A stretch of 64,000 bases of DNA from Halorubrum trapanicum (GTDB lineage Archaea > Halobacteriota > Halobacteria > Halobacteriales > Haloferacaceae): NCBI RefSeq assembly GCF_017873555.1, contig NZ_JAGGKE010000012.1:28782-92781 (forward strand). Reading direction: 5' to 3'. This document shows, one piece after another, positions 34,926 through 43,992 of this stretch. Each line of letters begins with the position of its first letter. Position 1 is the first letter of the stretch. A program made the translations under genes and the position numbers. Under the pieces are notes generated by a model. It was not told the origin of the DNA and did not search any database. It saw nothing but the letters and a program-made list of their open reading frames with translations.

Positions 34926-35304
34926 TTCTAACTTGGTGTATCCAGTCATCTCTGTTAATCATTTCGGGTACGGCTACGACAGGAGGGACGTGTATGCCGT
35001 GTCATCGACGAGAACTCGGCCCCCTTCAGCCCCATCTGTAGTGATTAATAAATATACTTATAGTGTATCCTTAGACACCCATTACAATAGTATTAATGTA
35101 ATTCCCTGGGTTGGCCGTGTCTACTATTAGTGTATTTTTTTGGGAGCGAACACCGATTCAGGTCAGTTCACCGGACACTCAACGGATTCGCCGGGATGCC
35201 GATTCGGTACCTGTCGCTGAGGAACAGAACTGTCCAGTACGAGGCGATTCAGAATGAAATGGAACGAACGAAACGAACCAGGAAATCGTAAATAGCGAAA
35301 CGGA
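34926..35304. other. intergenic region between dgoD and beta-galactosidase genes
   Basis: These 379 bases hold no gene I can support. Bases 35035-35110 are AT-rich (TTAATAAATATACTTATAGTG) and probably include the leftward dgoD promoter. The segment 35150-35300 is GC-richer, with no clear reading. Confidence 0.4.
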
Positions 35305-38300
35305 CTATCGGTCGGAACCGCGCACGATAGACGCCGGGTCAGCCTCAGCCTCGTGCGGTCGGATGGTGAATGATACCGAGACCGGCTCCGCAGAAATCCG
35401 GTGTTCACGAAGTGGTTTTACTGGCGTTCCGCCGACGCCGGCGACAGCGATATCGACGAACATGGTTGTCCGCTCGGCGGGAACGAGCTCCTGAATCCGC
35501 TTCGCGTCGGCGAGGTTCTCGTACGTGTCGAACCGCACGTTCAACGGAGTCTCACCGGCGATTGTGAGGCCGGTTTGTGATCCGGTGGTGCTTGCCCACC
35601 GCACATCAGTTTTGTTCCCGTTGTCCGATGGTAGCCGGTAGGGAACAAACTGATCATCGATGCGTCCCTCGTACCGGCCGACCTCGCAGCCGGTCTTTCG
35701 GTCCGGATACGTCTCGTGCGGGCCACGGCCGAACCACTCCACGTCGGTCATTGACGACGAGAGCTCAAGCTCGATTCCCAGTCGTGGGAGCCATGTCGAC
35801 AGCTCTTCTGTGAGAGCAGGCGTGGGACGGGCGTCGACGCTCGCGTCGACGGTACCGTCTCGACTCACCTCGTACGCGAAATCGACCTCGAAAAGCGCAT
35901 CTCTCTCGGGAGGTCGGAGCTCTGTCGAGCACGTGATTCGGACCCCCGACTCGTCGTCCCGTTCGACAATGTGGTCGGTTGCGACCTGACTGAGGGCGTG
36001 GAGTCCGAGTGAGCGCCACTCCCCCTCGTTGTCGTACCCCCACTCGGTGTCGCTGTCCATGTGACCCTCGTTGGCGATCGGCGCCCGAAACGCGCCGAAA
36101 ACCGGACCATCAGACGCGACGGTCTCGCCGTCGAACTGAAGCTCGTCGAACCGCCCACGGCCGGTATCAAACCGATATCGGAACCGATCGCCAGAGAGAA
36201 CGATTACATCGTCCGTCTCTTCGAGGGCGATCTGCTCGCCTGGGCTCACCTGAGCCCCATCTGCGGCGAACTCAGTTGTCTCCGTAGGTGGGACAGGAAT
36301 CGAAAACTGGTCGAACCCAATCTCGTGCCCCGCAGGGGCCCAGTCCGTCTCTTCGGAGAGTCGGACCCGGAAGGTCAAATGACACTCGCGGTCTGAGGGA
36401 ATCTCCGATAGATCGAAGGGAACAGTTACACCACGCGTCTGACCGGGCACCACATCGAGTTCCAGTACCCCCGACTGGATCTGCTCGCCGTCGACCGTCA
36501 GTTCCCAGGTCGTCTCGTACGCTGAGAGGTTCGTCGAGCTGTAGTAGTTCGAGACAGTGAACACGCCCTCTGCCAGAGCGACGTCATCGAACGCGAACGG
36601 CTGGTGAGTCTTTTTCACCTGCCGAAGCTCAGGCTGGAGAGTGAGATCGGAAAACGCGGTGCCATCGAGCAAGAAGGGGTCGTCATCGAACCACCACTCG
36701 CCCGGCGCCGCATCGGAGACCACGTGGCCCGCAAGCGTCTGATTGGTCCACTCCCAGATGAATCCTCCCTGTAGTCCGTCGATGGCGTTGACGAGGTCCC
36801 AGAACGCATCTTGGAGCCCGAGGCTGTTACACAGGGCGTGACCGTACTCGCCCATAATGAGGGGACGGTCCTCGACGGCGCTGTGTTGGGCGAGGGTGTG
36901 CGGAACGGCGTACCGCGGTCCCGAGATGTCGGCGAACGGTGCGGTTCCTGTCATGCTCTCGTGGAACTCCTCGTACGGCGCGTCGCCGGACCCCTGATGG
37001 TAGACGAACCGCGTGGGGTCTCCCTCGCGGGCGTACGACGCCATCTTCTCGTGGGGAACGCCTTGTCCGGCCTCATTGCTGGTGCTCCAGGCGAAGATCG
37101 AGGCGAAGTTCTTGTGGTGATCGACCATCTGTTCGAATCGCCGGAGGAACGAGGTCTCGAACGCCGGCCGCTCGTTGACGAAGTTCATGTTGAAGTGGGT
37201 CTCGATGTTTGCCTCGTCGATGACGTAGAAACCCAGTTCATCCGCGAGCTCGTACACCGCCAAGTCGTTCGGGTAGTGAGCCGTCCGGATCGCGTTGACG
37301 TTGTGCTGTTTCAACAGCGTTAGCTCCTCACGAACGCGCTCGAACGACACGGTTCGTCCAGTCTCCGGATCGTGTTCGTGACGATTTATCCCCCGGACGG
37401 TGATCGGATCACCGTTGATCAGAACCTGTCCATCCTCGATTGTAAACTCTCGGAAGCCGACGCGATCGGGTACCACCTCGACGACGCTCCCGTCCGGGTT
37501 CCGGATTTCTAACACGAGATCGTATAGAGCCGGCTGCTCTGCCGACCACGGCGTCGGCGACGGGACCGTCGTCCGGATGCTCGCGTCCCCTTCTTCCGCG
37601 CCGAGCGTGGCCTCAGCGGTCGCCAGTTCGGTCTCGCCGTCGAACATCCGTCCGATGACGCGCCACCCGTCCGTGTCTCCACCGACCACCTCCGCGTCGA
37701 CGGTGAGTGTCGCGTCACCGCTCGGATGGAGTTCGGTCTGAACATCGTAGTCCCGGAGGAACACAGACGGCTTCGAGTAGACGTAGACGCTACGGAAGAT
37801 ACCGCTGAATCGAACCATATCCTGCGTTTCCAAGTAGCTCCCGTCGGAGAACCGAAACACCTGTACGGTGAGCGTGTGGGACTCGCCCGGATCGAGGATC
37901 TCGGTGAGGTCGAACTCCGAAGGAGTCATCGACCCTTGATCGTATCCGACGTACTCGCCGTCGACCCAGACAAAGAACGCGGACTTGACCCCCTCGAAGT
38001 GGAGGAAGGTGTGGCGGTCACCATCCCACTCCGCCGGCACCTCAATATTCCGTTGGTACGTCCCTACCGGATTGAATGTCTCCGGAACTCGAGGTGGCTC
38101 TGGCATGGATTCCACTTCCGGAATCTGCTCCCACGTCAGTGCAATGTTGCGGTAGATCGGGCGATCGTACCCGGATAACTGCCACACTCCCGGTACCGAG
38201 ATCTCGTCCCACTCGATATCACCACCGAGCCTATCTGGAAGATCAGACGGCTTTTCGGCCCAAGCGAACGACCAGTCGCCGTTGAGGAGCCGGAAGTACT

Positions 38301-38475
38301 TCGAAGACGCCCACCGCGTTTCGGGCTCTGTCAGCCGCGCGGCGGCGTCTCTGGCTGATGCTGTTGACTCGTACGAGACTGACGGGACGTGTGTCGGCTC
38401 AACGCCTTCTTCAATCCTCGCTGGATTTTCGATATAGTCGTCTAGTCCCGCCAGTTGGGCTGGCTCTCGTGACAC
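35305..38475 (-). CDS. LacZ-type beta-galactosidase (GH2), cytoplasmic
   Basis: The 1056-residue protein has all five LacZ domains. Domain 1 includes YFRLLNGDWSFAWAEKP, VWQLSGYDRPIYRNI and GSMTPSEFDLTEIL; then come a jelly-roll/Ig part and a TIM barrel. Glu468 (STSNEAGQG) is the expected acid/base and Glu543 (IMGEYGHAL) the nucleophile. The Bgal small-chain domain follows (WFGRGPHETYPDRKTG, RLPSDNGNKTDVRW). There is no signal peptide, so it should act on imported beta-galactosides. The start is GTG 38475. A 5-bp inverted repeat and TATA lie just upstream. It supplies galactose to the De Ley-Doudoroff enzymes encoded around it. Confidence 0.9.
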   Translation of the reverse strand: MSREPAQLAGLDDYIENPARIEEGVEPTHVPSVSYESTASARDAAARLTEPETRWASSKYFRLLNGDWSFAWAEKPSDLPDRLGGDIEWDEISVPGVWQLSGYDRPIYRNIALTWEQIPEVESMPEPPRVPETFNPVGTYQRNIEVPAEWDGDRHTFLHFEGVKSAFFVWVDGEYVGYDQGSMTPSEFDLTEILDPGESHTLTVQVFRFSDGSYLETQDMVRFSGIFRSVYVYSKPSVFLRDYDVQTELHPSGDATLTVDAEVVGGDTDGWRVIGRMFDGETELATAEATLGAEEGDASIRTTVPSPTPWSAEQPALYDLVLEIRNPDGSVVEVVPDRVGFREFTIEDGQVLINGDPITVRGINRHEHDPETGRTVSFERVREELTLLKQHNVNAIRTAHYPNDLAVYELADELGFYVIDEANIETHFNMNFVNERPAFETSFLRRFEQMVDHHKNFASIFAWSTSNEAGQGVPHEKMASYAREGDPTRFVYHQGSGDAPYEEFHESMTGTAPFADISGPRYAVPHTLAQHSAVEDRPLIMGEYGHALCNSLGLQDAFWDLVNAIDGLQGGFIWEWTNQTLAGHVVSDAAPGEWWFDDDPFLLDGTAFSDLTLQPELRQVKKTHQPFAFDDVALAEGVFTVSNYYSSTNLSAYETTWELTVDGEQIQSGVLELDVVPGQTRGVTVPFDLSEIPSDRECHLTFRVRLSEETDWAPAGHEIGFDQFSIPVPPTETTEFAADGAQVSPGEQIALEETDDVIVLSGDRFRYRFDTGRGRFDELQFDGETVASDGPVFGAFRAPIANEGHMDSDTEWGYDNEGEWRSLGLHALSQVATDHIVERDDESGVRITCSTELRPPERDALFEVDFAYEVSRDGTVDASVDARPTPALTEELSTWLPRLGIELELSSSMTDVEWFGRGPHETYPDRKTGCEVGRYEGRIDDQFVPYRLPSDNGNKTDVRWASTTGSQTGLTIAGETPLNVRFDTYENLADAKRIQELVPAERTTMFVDIAVAGVGGTPVKPLREHRISAEPVSVSFTIRPHEAEADPASIVRGSDR

Positions 38476-38484
38476 GGGTCTTCA

Positions 38485-38513
38485 CCCAATCTATTTGGGC
38501 ATGATATAAAAAA
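38485..38513 (-). promoter_or_regulatory. beta-galactosidase promoter with inverted repeat
   Basis: On the minus strand a TTTTTTATATC TATA box (about 38503-38513) is followed by CCCAA-ATAGA-TTGGG (38485-38499), a perfect 5-bp inverted repeat, ten bases before GTG 38475. The position suggests a repressor site over the transcription start. Confidence 0.5.
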
Positions 38514-38728
38514 TAACGTGACCCTCTTCACCGAGCCCGTCTCGTGGTCATCACGCCCCTCCCCTCGGTCGCGTGTCTTTCACCCGATAACCGAAGACGA
38601 AGTCGCAGCCGTTACAGGCGAAGACGGAAGGGAGATCGACCGCTAACAACGAGAATTGCTATTCACGGAGCGAGAAATGTCGAACATGAGTCGTCCCATT
38701 TATCACGACGCCCATCCCGAATGTCTGT

Positions 38729-39370
38729 ATGTACTCACAACGGTTCGATCAGATCCGCGAAGGCGGCGTCGTCGCGATTCTCCGTGGTGTGGACTCCGAA
38801 TCTGCGATCCACGTGGCGGATGCCGTGGTCGATGGCGGCGTCACAGCGCTTGAAGTGACTGCGGACACGTCGAATGTCACAGAAACGATCGACGCGCTCT
38901 CCGACCGGTACGACGGTGTGATCGTTGGTGCCGGAACGGTTCTGGACGCCGAAACCGCCCGGGCGGTACAGCTCGCAGGCGCCGAGTTCCTCGTCACGCC
39001 AACCGTTGACGGGGGCGTCATTGAGACCGGGAACCGCTACGGAACGCCAGTCGCGACCGGCGCGTTCACCCCGACCGAGGCGGTAACCGCCTACGAATCC
39101 GGCGCCGACTTCGTGAAAGTGTTTCCGGCTAAAACGGGGGGACCCGCCCACGTTGCGGCCCTTGGTGGCCCGCTCCCGCAGATCCCGCTCGTTCCGACCG
39201 GGGGAGTTGGCCCTGAGAATGCCAGCGAATACATCGAGGCAGGGGCCACGGCGGTCGGCGTCGGCAGCGCGATCGTCGACGACAACGCCGTCGCGAACGA
39301 GGAGTATGAGACCATCACCGAGAACGCGCGCCGAACGGTCGACGCGGTCGCGACAGCCAGAGACAGATAG
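38729..39370 (+). CDS. 2-keto-3-deoxy-6-phosphogalactonate/gluconate aldolase
   Basis: This 213-residue class I aldolase of the KDPG/KDPGal family has REGGVVAILRGVDSESA at the N terminus and GGVTALEVTADTS, with the catalytic-base Glu of this family in ALEVT. GAGTVLDAETARAVQLAGAEFLVTP follows, and the Schiff-base Lys lies in ADFVKVFPAK. LVPTGGVGPENASEYIEAGA and VGVGSAI form the phosphate site. It cleaves KDPGal to pyruvate and glyceraldehyde-3-phosphate. It is convergent with the lactonase gene at 39383 (12-base gap). A KDGal kinase, needed to make its substrate, is not in this window. Confidence 0.85.
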   Translation: MYSQRFDQIREGGVVAILRGVDSESAIHVADAVVDGGVTALEVTADTSNVTETIDALSDRYDGVIVGAGTVLDAETARAVQLAGAEFLVTPTVDGGVIETGNRYGTPVATGAFTPTEAVTAYESGADFVKVFPAKTGGPAHVAALGGPLPQIPLVPTGGVGPENASEYIEAGATAVGVGSAIVDDNAVANEEYETITENARRTVDAVATARDR

Positions 39371-39382
39371 TCCGCCGACCAA

Positions 39383-40246
39383 TCAGGCGATCCGGGACCG
39401 GAAGTCGGAGACTCCTGCGGTATCGAGGTCAGTAACACGGAAGACAGAACCCGCGCCGTCACCCTCTGTCGACCGGTCTCCACCCGTGAGTGCCGTCGTC
39501 ACGTAAAGCGTCTCGTACCCCGCCCCGCCGAACGTGACCGAGGAGACCTTCCGTGCCGGAAATTCGATCTCGGACACCGGTTCTCCCGTCGGCGCATACC
39601 GAACGACTCGTCCCCCATTCCATCGGGCTGACCACACGTGATCGTTAGCGTCAACGGTCATGCCATCAGGGACACCGCCATCTGTCGGGGTTTCGCAAAA
39701 CGTACGCTGGTCTGTGAGTTCGCCGGTCTCGGGAGCGTAATCGAACGCGTAAACCTGGCGAGCTTCGGACTCCGTGACGTAGAAAGTCTTCCCGTCATTA
39801 GCGAATCCCATCCCATTCGGGATATTTAGATCCTCGAGGACGGTGGTGACGCTTCCATCCGGGTCAATCCGGTAGAGATTGCCGAGCGACTCTGCTCCGG
39901 GCATAGTTCCGCAGAAAACCCGTCCCCCCGGATCGGATATTACGTCATTGAATCTCGTCTGGGAGTCAACTTCGAGTATGACGGACCAGGTACCACGATC
40001 CGGTTTGAATCGTTCAACGGATCGGTGAGTAAATAGAAGCAGGTCTCCGTTGTCTTCAAGCGTGAAGCCGCCTATCGGACCAGATTCAGCCTCGTAGGCG
40101 ATACTGTGTTCGCCTGTTTTGGGATCATACTGCCAGAGGCGACCCGCTGGGATATCCACCCAGTACAGCTGTTGTCGGTCAGGATGCCATAGTGGACCTT
40201 CACCAGTATGGTTGTACGTATCCGCGATTTGTTCAGGGCGAGCCAT
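39383..40246 (-). CDS. SMP-30/gluconolactonase-family lactonase
   Basis: The 287-residue beta-propeller protein has the family landmarks NHTGEGPLWHPDRQQLYWVDI (metal Glu), RFNDVISDPGGRVFCGTM, DLNIPNGMGFANDGKTFYVTES (Asn) and GGVPDGMTVDANDHVWSARWNGG (catalytic Asp). It hydrolyses aldono-lactones with a divalent metal, and next to DgoD and the SDR the likely substrate is galactonolactone. It has no signal peptide. ATG 40246 is the start. It belongs functionally to the galactose-oxidation set. Confidence 0.82.
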   Translation of the reverse strand: MARPEQIADTYNHTGEGPLWHPDRQQLYWVDIPAGRLWQYDPKTGEHSIAYEAESGPIGGFTLEDNGDLLLFTHRSVERFKPDRGTWSVILEVDSQTRFNDVISDPGGRVFCGTMPGAESLGNLYRIDPDGSVTTVLEDLNIPNGMGFANDGKTFYVTESEARQVYAFDYAPETGELTDQRTFCETPTDGGVPDGMTVDANDHVWSARWNGGRVVRYAPTGEPVSEIEFPARKVSSVTFGGAGYETLYVTTALTGGDRSTEGDGAGSVFRVTDLDTAGVSDFRSRIA

Positions 40247-40424
40247 ATCTGATCACCTTGTTACCAGCACTTTAACATAGTGTTCAGCGGCGCCGTTGAA
40301 ATTCGATTTTACAGACGGGTCTCAGTCTGAAACGACTCAACCCTTATGATAGTAGGGTCGCGTTAACTCGTGGGTTTCCGCCTTGAGTTGCTATGGTTTT
40401 CGACGAAGGGGTGAGAGGGCTTAG

Positions 40425-40933
40425 CTACGCCGGATCTCCGTACGAGATGTCGCCGTCGACGACCGTGATCTCGACATCGATATCCGCCATCGACTCCGGC
40501 TCCGCGAACGGGTCCGCGTCAAGCACGACCGCATCAGCAAGCTTGCCGGGTTCGAGTGTTCCCTTGTCGTCTTCGGTGAACTCCGCGTACGCCGCGTCCC
40601 GCGTGTACGCCGCGATCGCCTCGCCGACAGAGAGGCGCTGGGCGTCGTGTGGCGCGCTGACCGCGTGGTGGATCCCGTGGAGCGGTCCGATTCAGTGTCG
40701 CCGACGGCGATGACGCGACCGTCACGATCAACTCGGAGCCGGGGCTGGCCGCTGTCGTCTTCAACGAGAGCGAGGTACTCCACCGCGAACCGCTCACCCA
40801 GAACAGGTAGGGGAGTGTCTTGACCTCCTCCCACCGCTAAGGCTGCCGCGATCTCGTCGTTGAGTCGGGCAACCGACCAAGGCGATTCGTCAATCTCCGC
40901 GTGTCTACCTCCGGTATCATCGTCGACGGCCAT
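40425..40933 (-). pseudogene. chimeric remnant: unrelated N-terminal fragment joined to amidohydrolase C terminus
   Basis: From ATG 40933 the frame encodes MAVDDDTGGRHAEIDESPWS, VARLNDEIAAALA and LRVDRDGRVIAVGDTESD, then loses sense. One frame over, from about 40690 to the stop at 40425, the sequence reads GPLHGIHHAVSAPHDAQRLS, then AIAAYTRDAAYAEFTEDDKG and LEPGKLADAVVLDADPFAEP. This is the C-terminal part of a YtcJ-type (family 3) amidohydrolase. The metal-binding N-terminal half is missing. The first fragment resembles the start of haloarchaeal exonuclease VII large subunit, but weakly. The join looks like a deletion scar. Confidence 0.6.
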
Positions 40934-41688
40934 TCACCCCGGCCTGTGAGCGCTGCCGCGCATTTGTGTTGCGTGCGATCGCGGTTTCGTTGGGCTGGAG
41001 CGACGTTCATTTGATATATCTGGTTATATACTGTATCCTATACCTATGTTTATTTTGATATAATATACAATACCGAATCGACACAGATTTCGATGTGGGA
41101 TGGTGGTCCACACGGGGCGTTCATTCAGAACCATCATTTCGTCGATAGGAAATCCCGTATTGTCGGGAGCGAGGTCCTTCTATCATTCAATATGAGACGC
41201 GTGAAGGTTGTTGTGACCGTCTGTAAGGACCATCCTCTGTCGATACAGGTGGCCCTCAGAGTTGGAGTCGGACACGTTAACCAAGGCCCCACACGGGTTG
41301 ACATTCCCCCGTCTTGAAGGGCAGAGTTTTAGCTTTGTAACTTCTATAGGGGTAAAACCGTGACGCGATCGAAATAATCACCGGATATGATCGGCGTTCG
41401 ATCGTCTTACGCTCGCTCGCGGGGGTGTTCGATCTCGGAGGATCAATATATAACAGAATACTTATATATAATCTATGTTGATGTTTATTCGAATTTCGTG
41501 TAGTCACCGTGCTCATCGCTCGTCGACAATTCTCCGGGTCCCAGAAGCGGATCGGCGTCAGATGGCCAAGGAATTACACTCATACTACTGTAATGGTAAT
41601 TTTGACCGCCGTGAGTGTTACCGAGGAGTATTCGATGCTATGCGCGGCCGGACACAACGATGAACGATAGTTCGGTAGAGCAAAACGC
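40934..41688. other. gene-poor interval with a possible transposon-end remnant
   Basis: No coding sequence here is convincing. AT-rich stretches occur near 41015-41075 and 41440-41480. At 41296-41330, TTGACATTCCCCCGTCTTGA and the following AGGGCAGAG resemble the right-end hairpin of haloarchaeal TnpB elements (compare TTGACATCCTCC at 61645), so this may be an old insertion scar. The rest is unassigned. Confidence 0.35.
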
Positions 41689-42465
41689 CTACGAGTACGT
41701 CGCGCGGATACCGATGATCTGGGCGGATTGCGCGACCATCTCGGGGACCTCCTCGTGGTACCACGTCCCGTTCATCCGAGTTGTCGGCCCTGAGACGCTG
41801 ATAGCGCCGAGGACATGTCCGTCGTCCGCTGACAGTATCGGCGCACCGACCGCCCGCATGCCGACTGTCCGCTCTTCATCGTTGAACGCGTATCCGCGCT
41901 CAGCGATCTCGTCGAGTTCGGTCCGCAGCGCCTCTGCGTCCGTGAGCGTTTGTGGCGTCTGCTCGTCGAACGCCAGTCGATCGAGCACTGTGTCGAGCCG
42001 GCCGTCCGGGAGGTGAGCGAGGTACGCTTTCCCGACAGCGGTCGCGTGGAGGTCGACGACGGTCCCGATGTGCGAGTCCGTCCGCACCGCCTGATCCGCT
42101 AGCGACTGGTAGACGTAGATCCCGACACCGTCCTCCTCGACCATCACCTGCGCGCGCTCGCCGACCGCCTCGACTAAACTGTCCGTTTCGGGCTTGGCGA
42201 CGTGGTACAGATCGTGATGCTGGCGCGCCCGATCACCGAGCCCCAGGAACTGTAGCCCGAGCCGATACTCGTCGCCGTCCTGAACGACGTATCCCAGCTT
42301 CCGAAGGGTCTGGAGGTGGTTGTGGACCGTGCTCTTCGAGATCGACAGCGAGTCTGCCAACTCCGAGACGCCGCATCCCTCCTGATCGCCGAGTCGTTCG
42401 AGGATACGGAACGAGCGTTCTGTCGCACCGACCGACGCCGCGTTTGGTGTGTTGTCGCGTGCCAT
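41689..42465 (-). CDS. IclR-family transcriptional regulator
   Basis: This 258-residue protein has the HTH segment SFRILERLGDQEGCGVSELADSLSISKSTVHNHLQTL and the wing YRLGLQFLGLG. The effector domain includes TVVDLHATAVGKAYLAHLPDGRL, ERGYAFNDEERTVGMRAVGAPI and AISVSGPTTRM. It lies 71 bases after the MmgE/PrpD gene on the same strand, at the end of the leftward catabolic run, and is the probable regulator of the 42.5-60.8 kb locus. Effectors of this family are often aromatic or small organic acids. ATG 42465 is the start. Confidence 0.85.
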   Translation of the reverse strand: MARDNTPNAASVGATERSFRILERLGDQEGCGVSELADSLSISKSTVHNHLQTLRKLGYVVQDGDEYRLGLQFLGLGDRARQHHDLYHVAKPETDSLVEAVGERAQVMVEEDGVGIYVYQSLADQAVRTDSHIGTVVDLHATAVGKAYLAHLPDGRLDTVLDRLAFDEQTPQTLTDAEALRTELDEIAERGYAFNDEERTVGMRAVGAPILSADDGHVLGAISVSGPTTRMNGTWYHEEVPEMVAQSAQIIGIRATYS

Positions 42466-42536
42466 ACTTGATGTAACGTGCGCTCAAGTGAAATATCTAC
42501 CGTGTGTGTTCGGTCTGACAAAACGATTGTTCTGTA

Positions 42537-43919
42537 TTACGGACGAAGTGCGGCGACCGTCTCTCGGATCGGACGCTCTGCGACCGTGTCCAGGGCGTCG
42601 AGCGCTTCGTCTACGCGAGCGGTATCTTTCTGATCGCCGGAGAGCCCGTGCGCCAGCAGCACGCGGTTTCGCTCACGATACTCGGCGTCGGGCATGGGGT
42701 CGCGGTAGTCGCCGCGGGGGTAGTCTCGCGACCCCGTCAGGGTCGTCCCGTTGCGGAGTTCGACGGCGACGCGCGCTCCCCACGACTCGGGGAACTCCGC
42801 CTCGTATCCCTCGTCCTCTCGGAGCTCGACGCGCGCGGCGACGGACCGGACCGTCTCGTCTGCCAGCGCCTCGGGAGTGAAGCCCTCGAGGTCGACGCTC
42901 CCGCGACAGAGGTACGTCGCCAGCACGTACGGCGCGGAAAACTTCCCCGCAGTCATCGTCTCCGGTTCGGGATGAGACATGTCGGTCGCGTTTGCGAACG
43001 TCCGGACCGTGACAGACTCCACGCTGCTCGGATCGACCGACTCCACGTCGATCGCCTCGCGCAGCGCGTCGAGCGGTGGGTGGGTGTACCGACAGGATGG
43101 GTACGGCTTGACGTAGTGCTCTGCGATCGCCCACTCTGTTCCGAGCGTCTCGAACTGGCTGGCGAACCCGTCCGGCAGCAGTTCCTCGAAGGGGTCGTAC
43201 ACCGCCTCGATCGCCGCGCGCGAGCCCTCCAGCCCCGCGATCGCGGTCAGCGCCGCAGTCACGCCGGCCTGCGCCGAGAAGCCGGCGGTGAAGTTCCGCG
43301 CGGGTGCGCCCTCGGCGTACGGGTCGTGCATCGATATCACTGCGAGGTTCGCGGCGATTCGGAACGTCTCCGTGAGCTCCTCGGCGGTTGCGTCCAGACA
43401 GATGGCGCTCGTCACCGCCGGCCCCACGGTCGTCCACGTCGAGTGCGGGTTCCGGACGAGCCACGGGATCGCGTCGTTCATCTGGTCTTTCATCGCGAAG
43501 ATCGCCCGCTCCAGTCGGACGCAGATCTCGTATGCCCGCGTACAGGCGTCGACGAACGTCTCGCCGTCCACGTCGTTCGCCTCCGCGGCGGCGAGCCCGC
43601 CGGCGACGATCCCGGCGCCGACGTGGCCCCCCGTGTTGTGTCCCTCCTCTACCTCCTGTGCGATGGCGGCCGCCGCGTTGGTCATAGCGGCCTGCGGCGG
43701 TGCGGCCCGCCGGTCGGTCCCGAGTATCGACGCCTCGTCGCCGGAGAATACCGCATCCCTCGCGACGCCAGCGACCCCGAGCGCCGCCGATCCGGCGACG
43801 GCGGCCGCCAGCACGTCGGCGACCACCGCCCGCCCGTGCTCGCGGGCCGAGTCGTCGACAGACGACGCGAGGAACTCGGCTACTGCTCGCTCCCACTCTC
43901 GACTGTGTCGTGTTGACAT
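42537..43919 (-). CDS. MmgE/PrpD-family protein
   Basis: The 460-residue protein has the family N-terminal helical domain (REHGRAVVADVLAAAVAGSAAL), ANAAAAIAQEVEEGHNTGGHVGAGIVAGGLA, AANLAVISMHDPYAEGAPARNFTAGFSAQAG, and the C-terminal lid with YVKPYPSCRYTHPPLDALRE. This family includes 2-methylcitrate dehydratase, cis-aconitate decarboxylase and imidodisuccinate epimerase-type enzymes, so the reaction could be dehydration, decarboxylation or isomerisation of a branched di- or tricarboxylate. A second family member lies 73 bases upstream. The two may be homologous subunits or successive enzymes of the same pathway. Confidence 0.82.
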   Translation of the reverse strand: MSTRHSREWERAVAEFLASSVDDSAREHGRAVVADVLAAAVAGSAALGVAGVARDAVFSGDEASILGTDRRAAPPQAAMTNAAAAIAQEVEEGHNTGGHVGAGIVAGGLAAAEANDVDGETFVDACTRAYEICVRLERAIFAMKDQMNDAIPWLVRNPHSTWTTVGPAVTSAICLDATAEELTETFRIAANLAVISMHDPYAEGAPARNFTAGFSAQAGVTAALTAIAGLEGSRAAIEAVYDPFEELLPDGFASQFETLGTEWAIAEHYVKPYPSCRYTHPPLDALREAIDVESVDPSSVESVTVRTFANATDMSHPEPETMTAGKFSAPYVLATYLCRGSVDLEGFTPEALADETVRSVAARVELREDEGYEAEFPESWGARVAVELRNGTTLTGSRDYPRGDYRDPMPDAEYRERNRVLLAHGLSGDQKDTARVDEALDALDTVAERPIRETVAALRP

Positions 43920-43992
43920 AGTTGAGAGACGCGCGTCGCGGGCAAAAGCGTATGGGCCGGAGACGGCGGCGTGGGCAGAAATCTATGAGAGG

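Noticed and set aside
40676..40933. Exonuclease VII large subunit gene
   Set aside because: Only a short N-terminal resemblance (SVARLNDEIAAAL) exists and no catalytic region follows.
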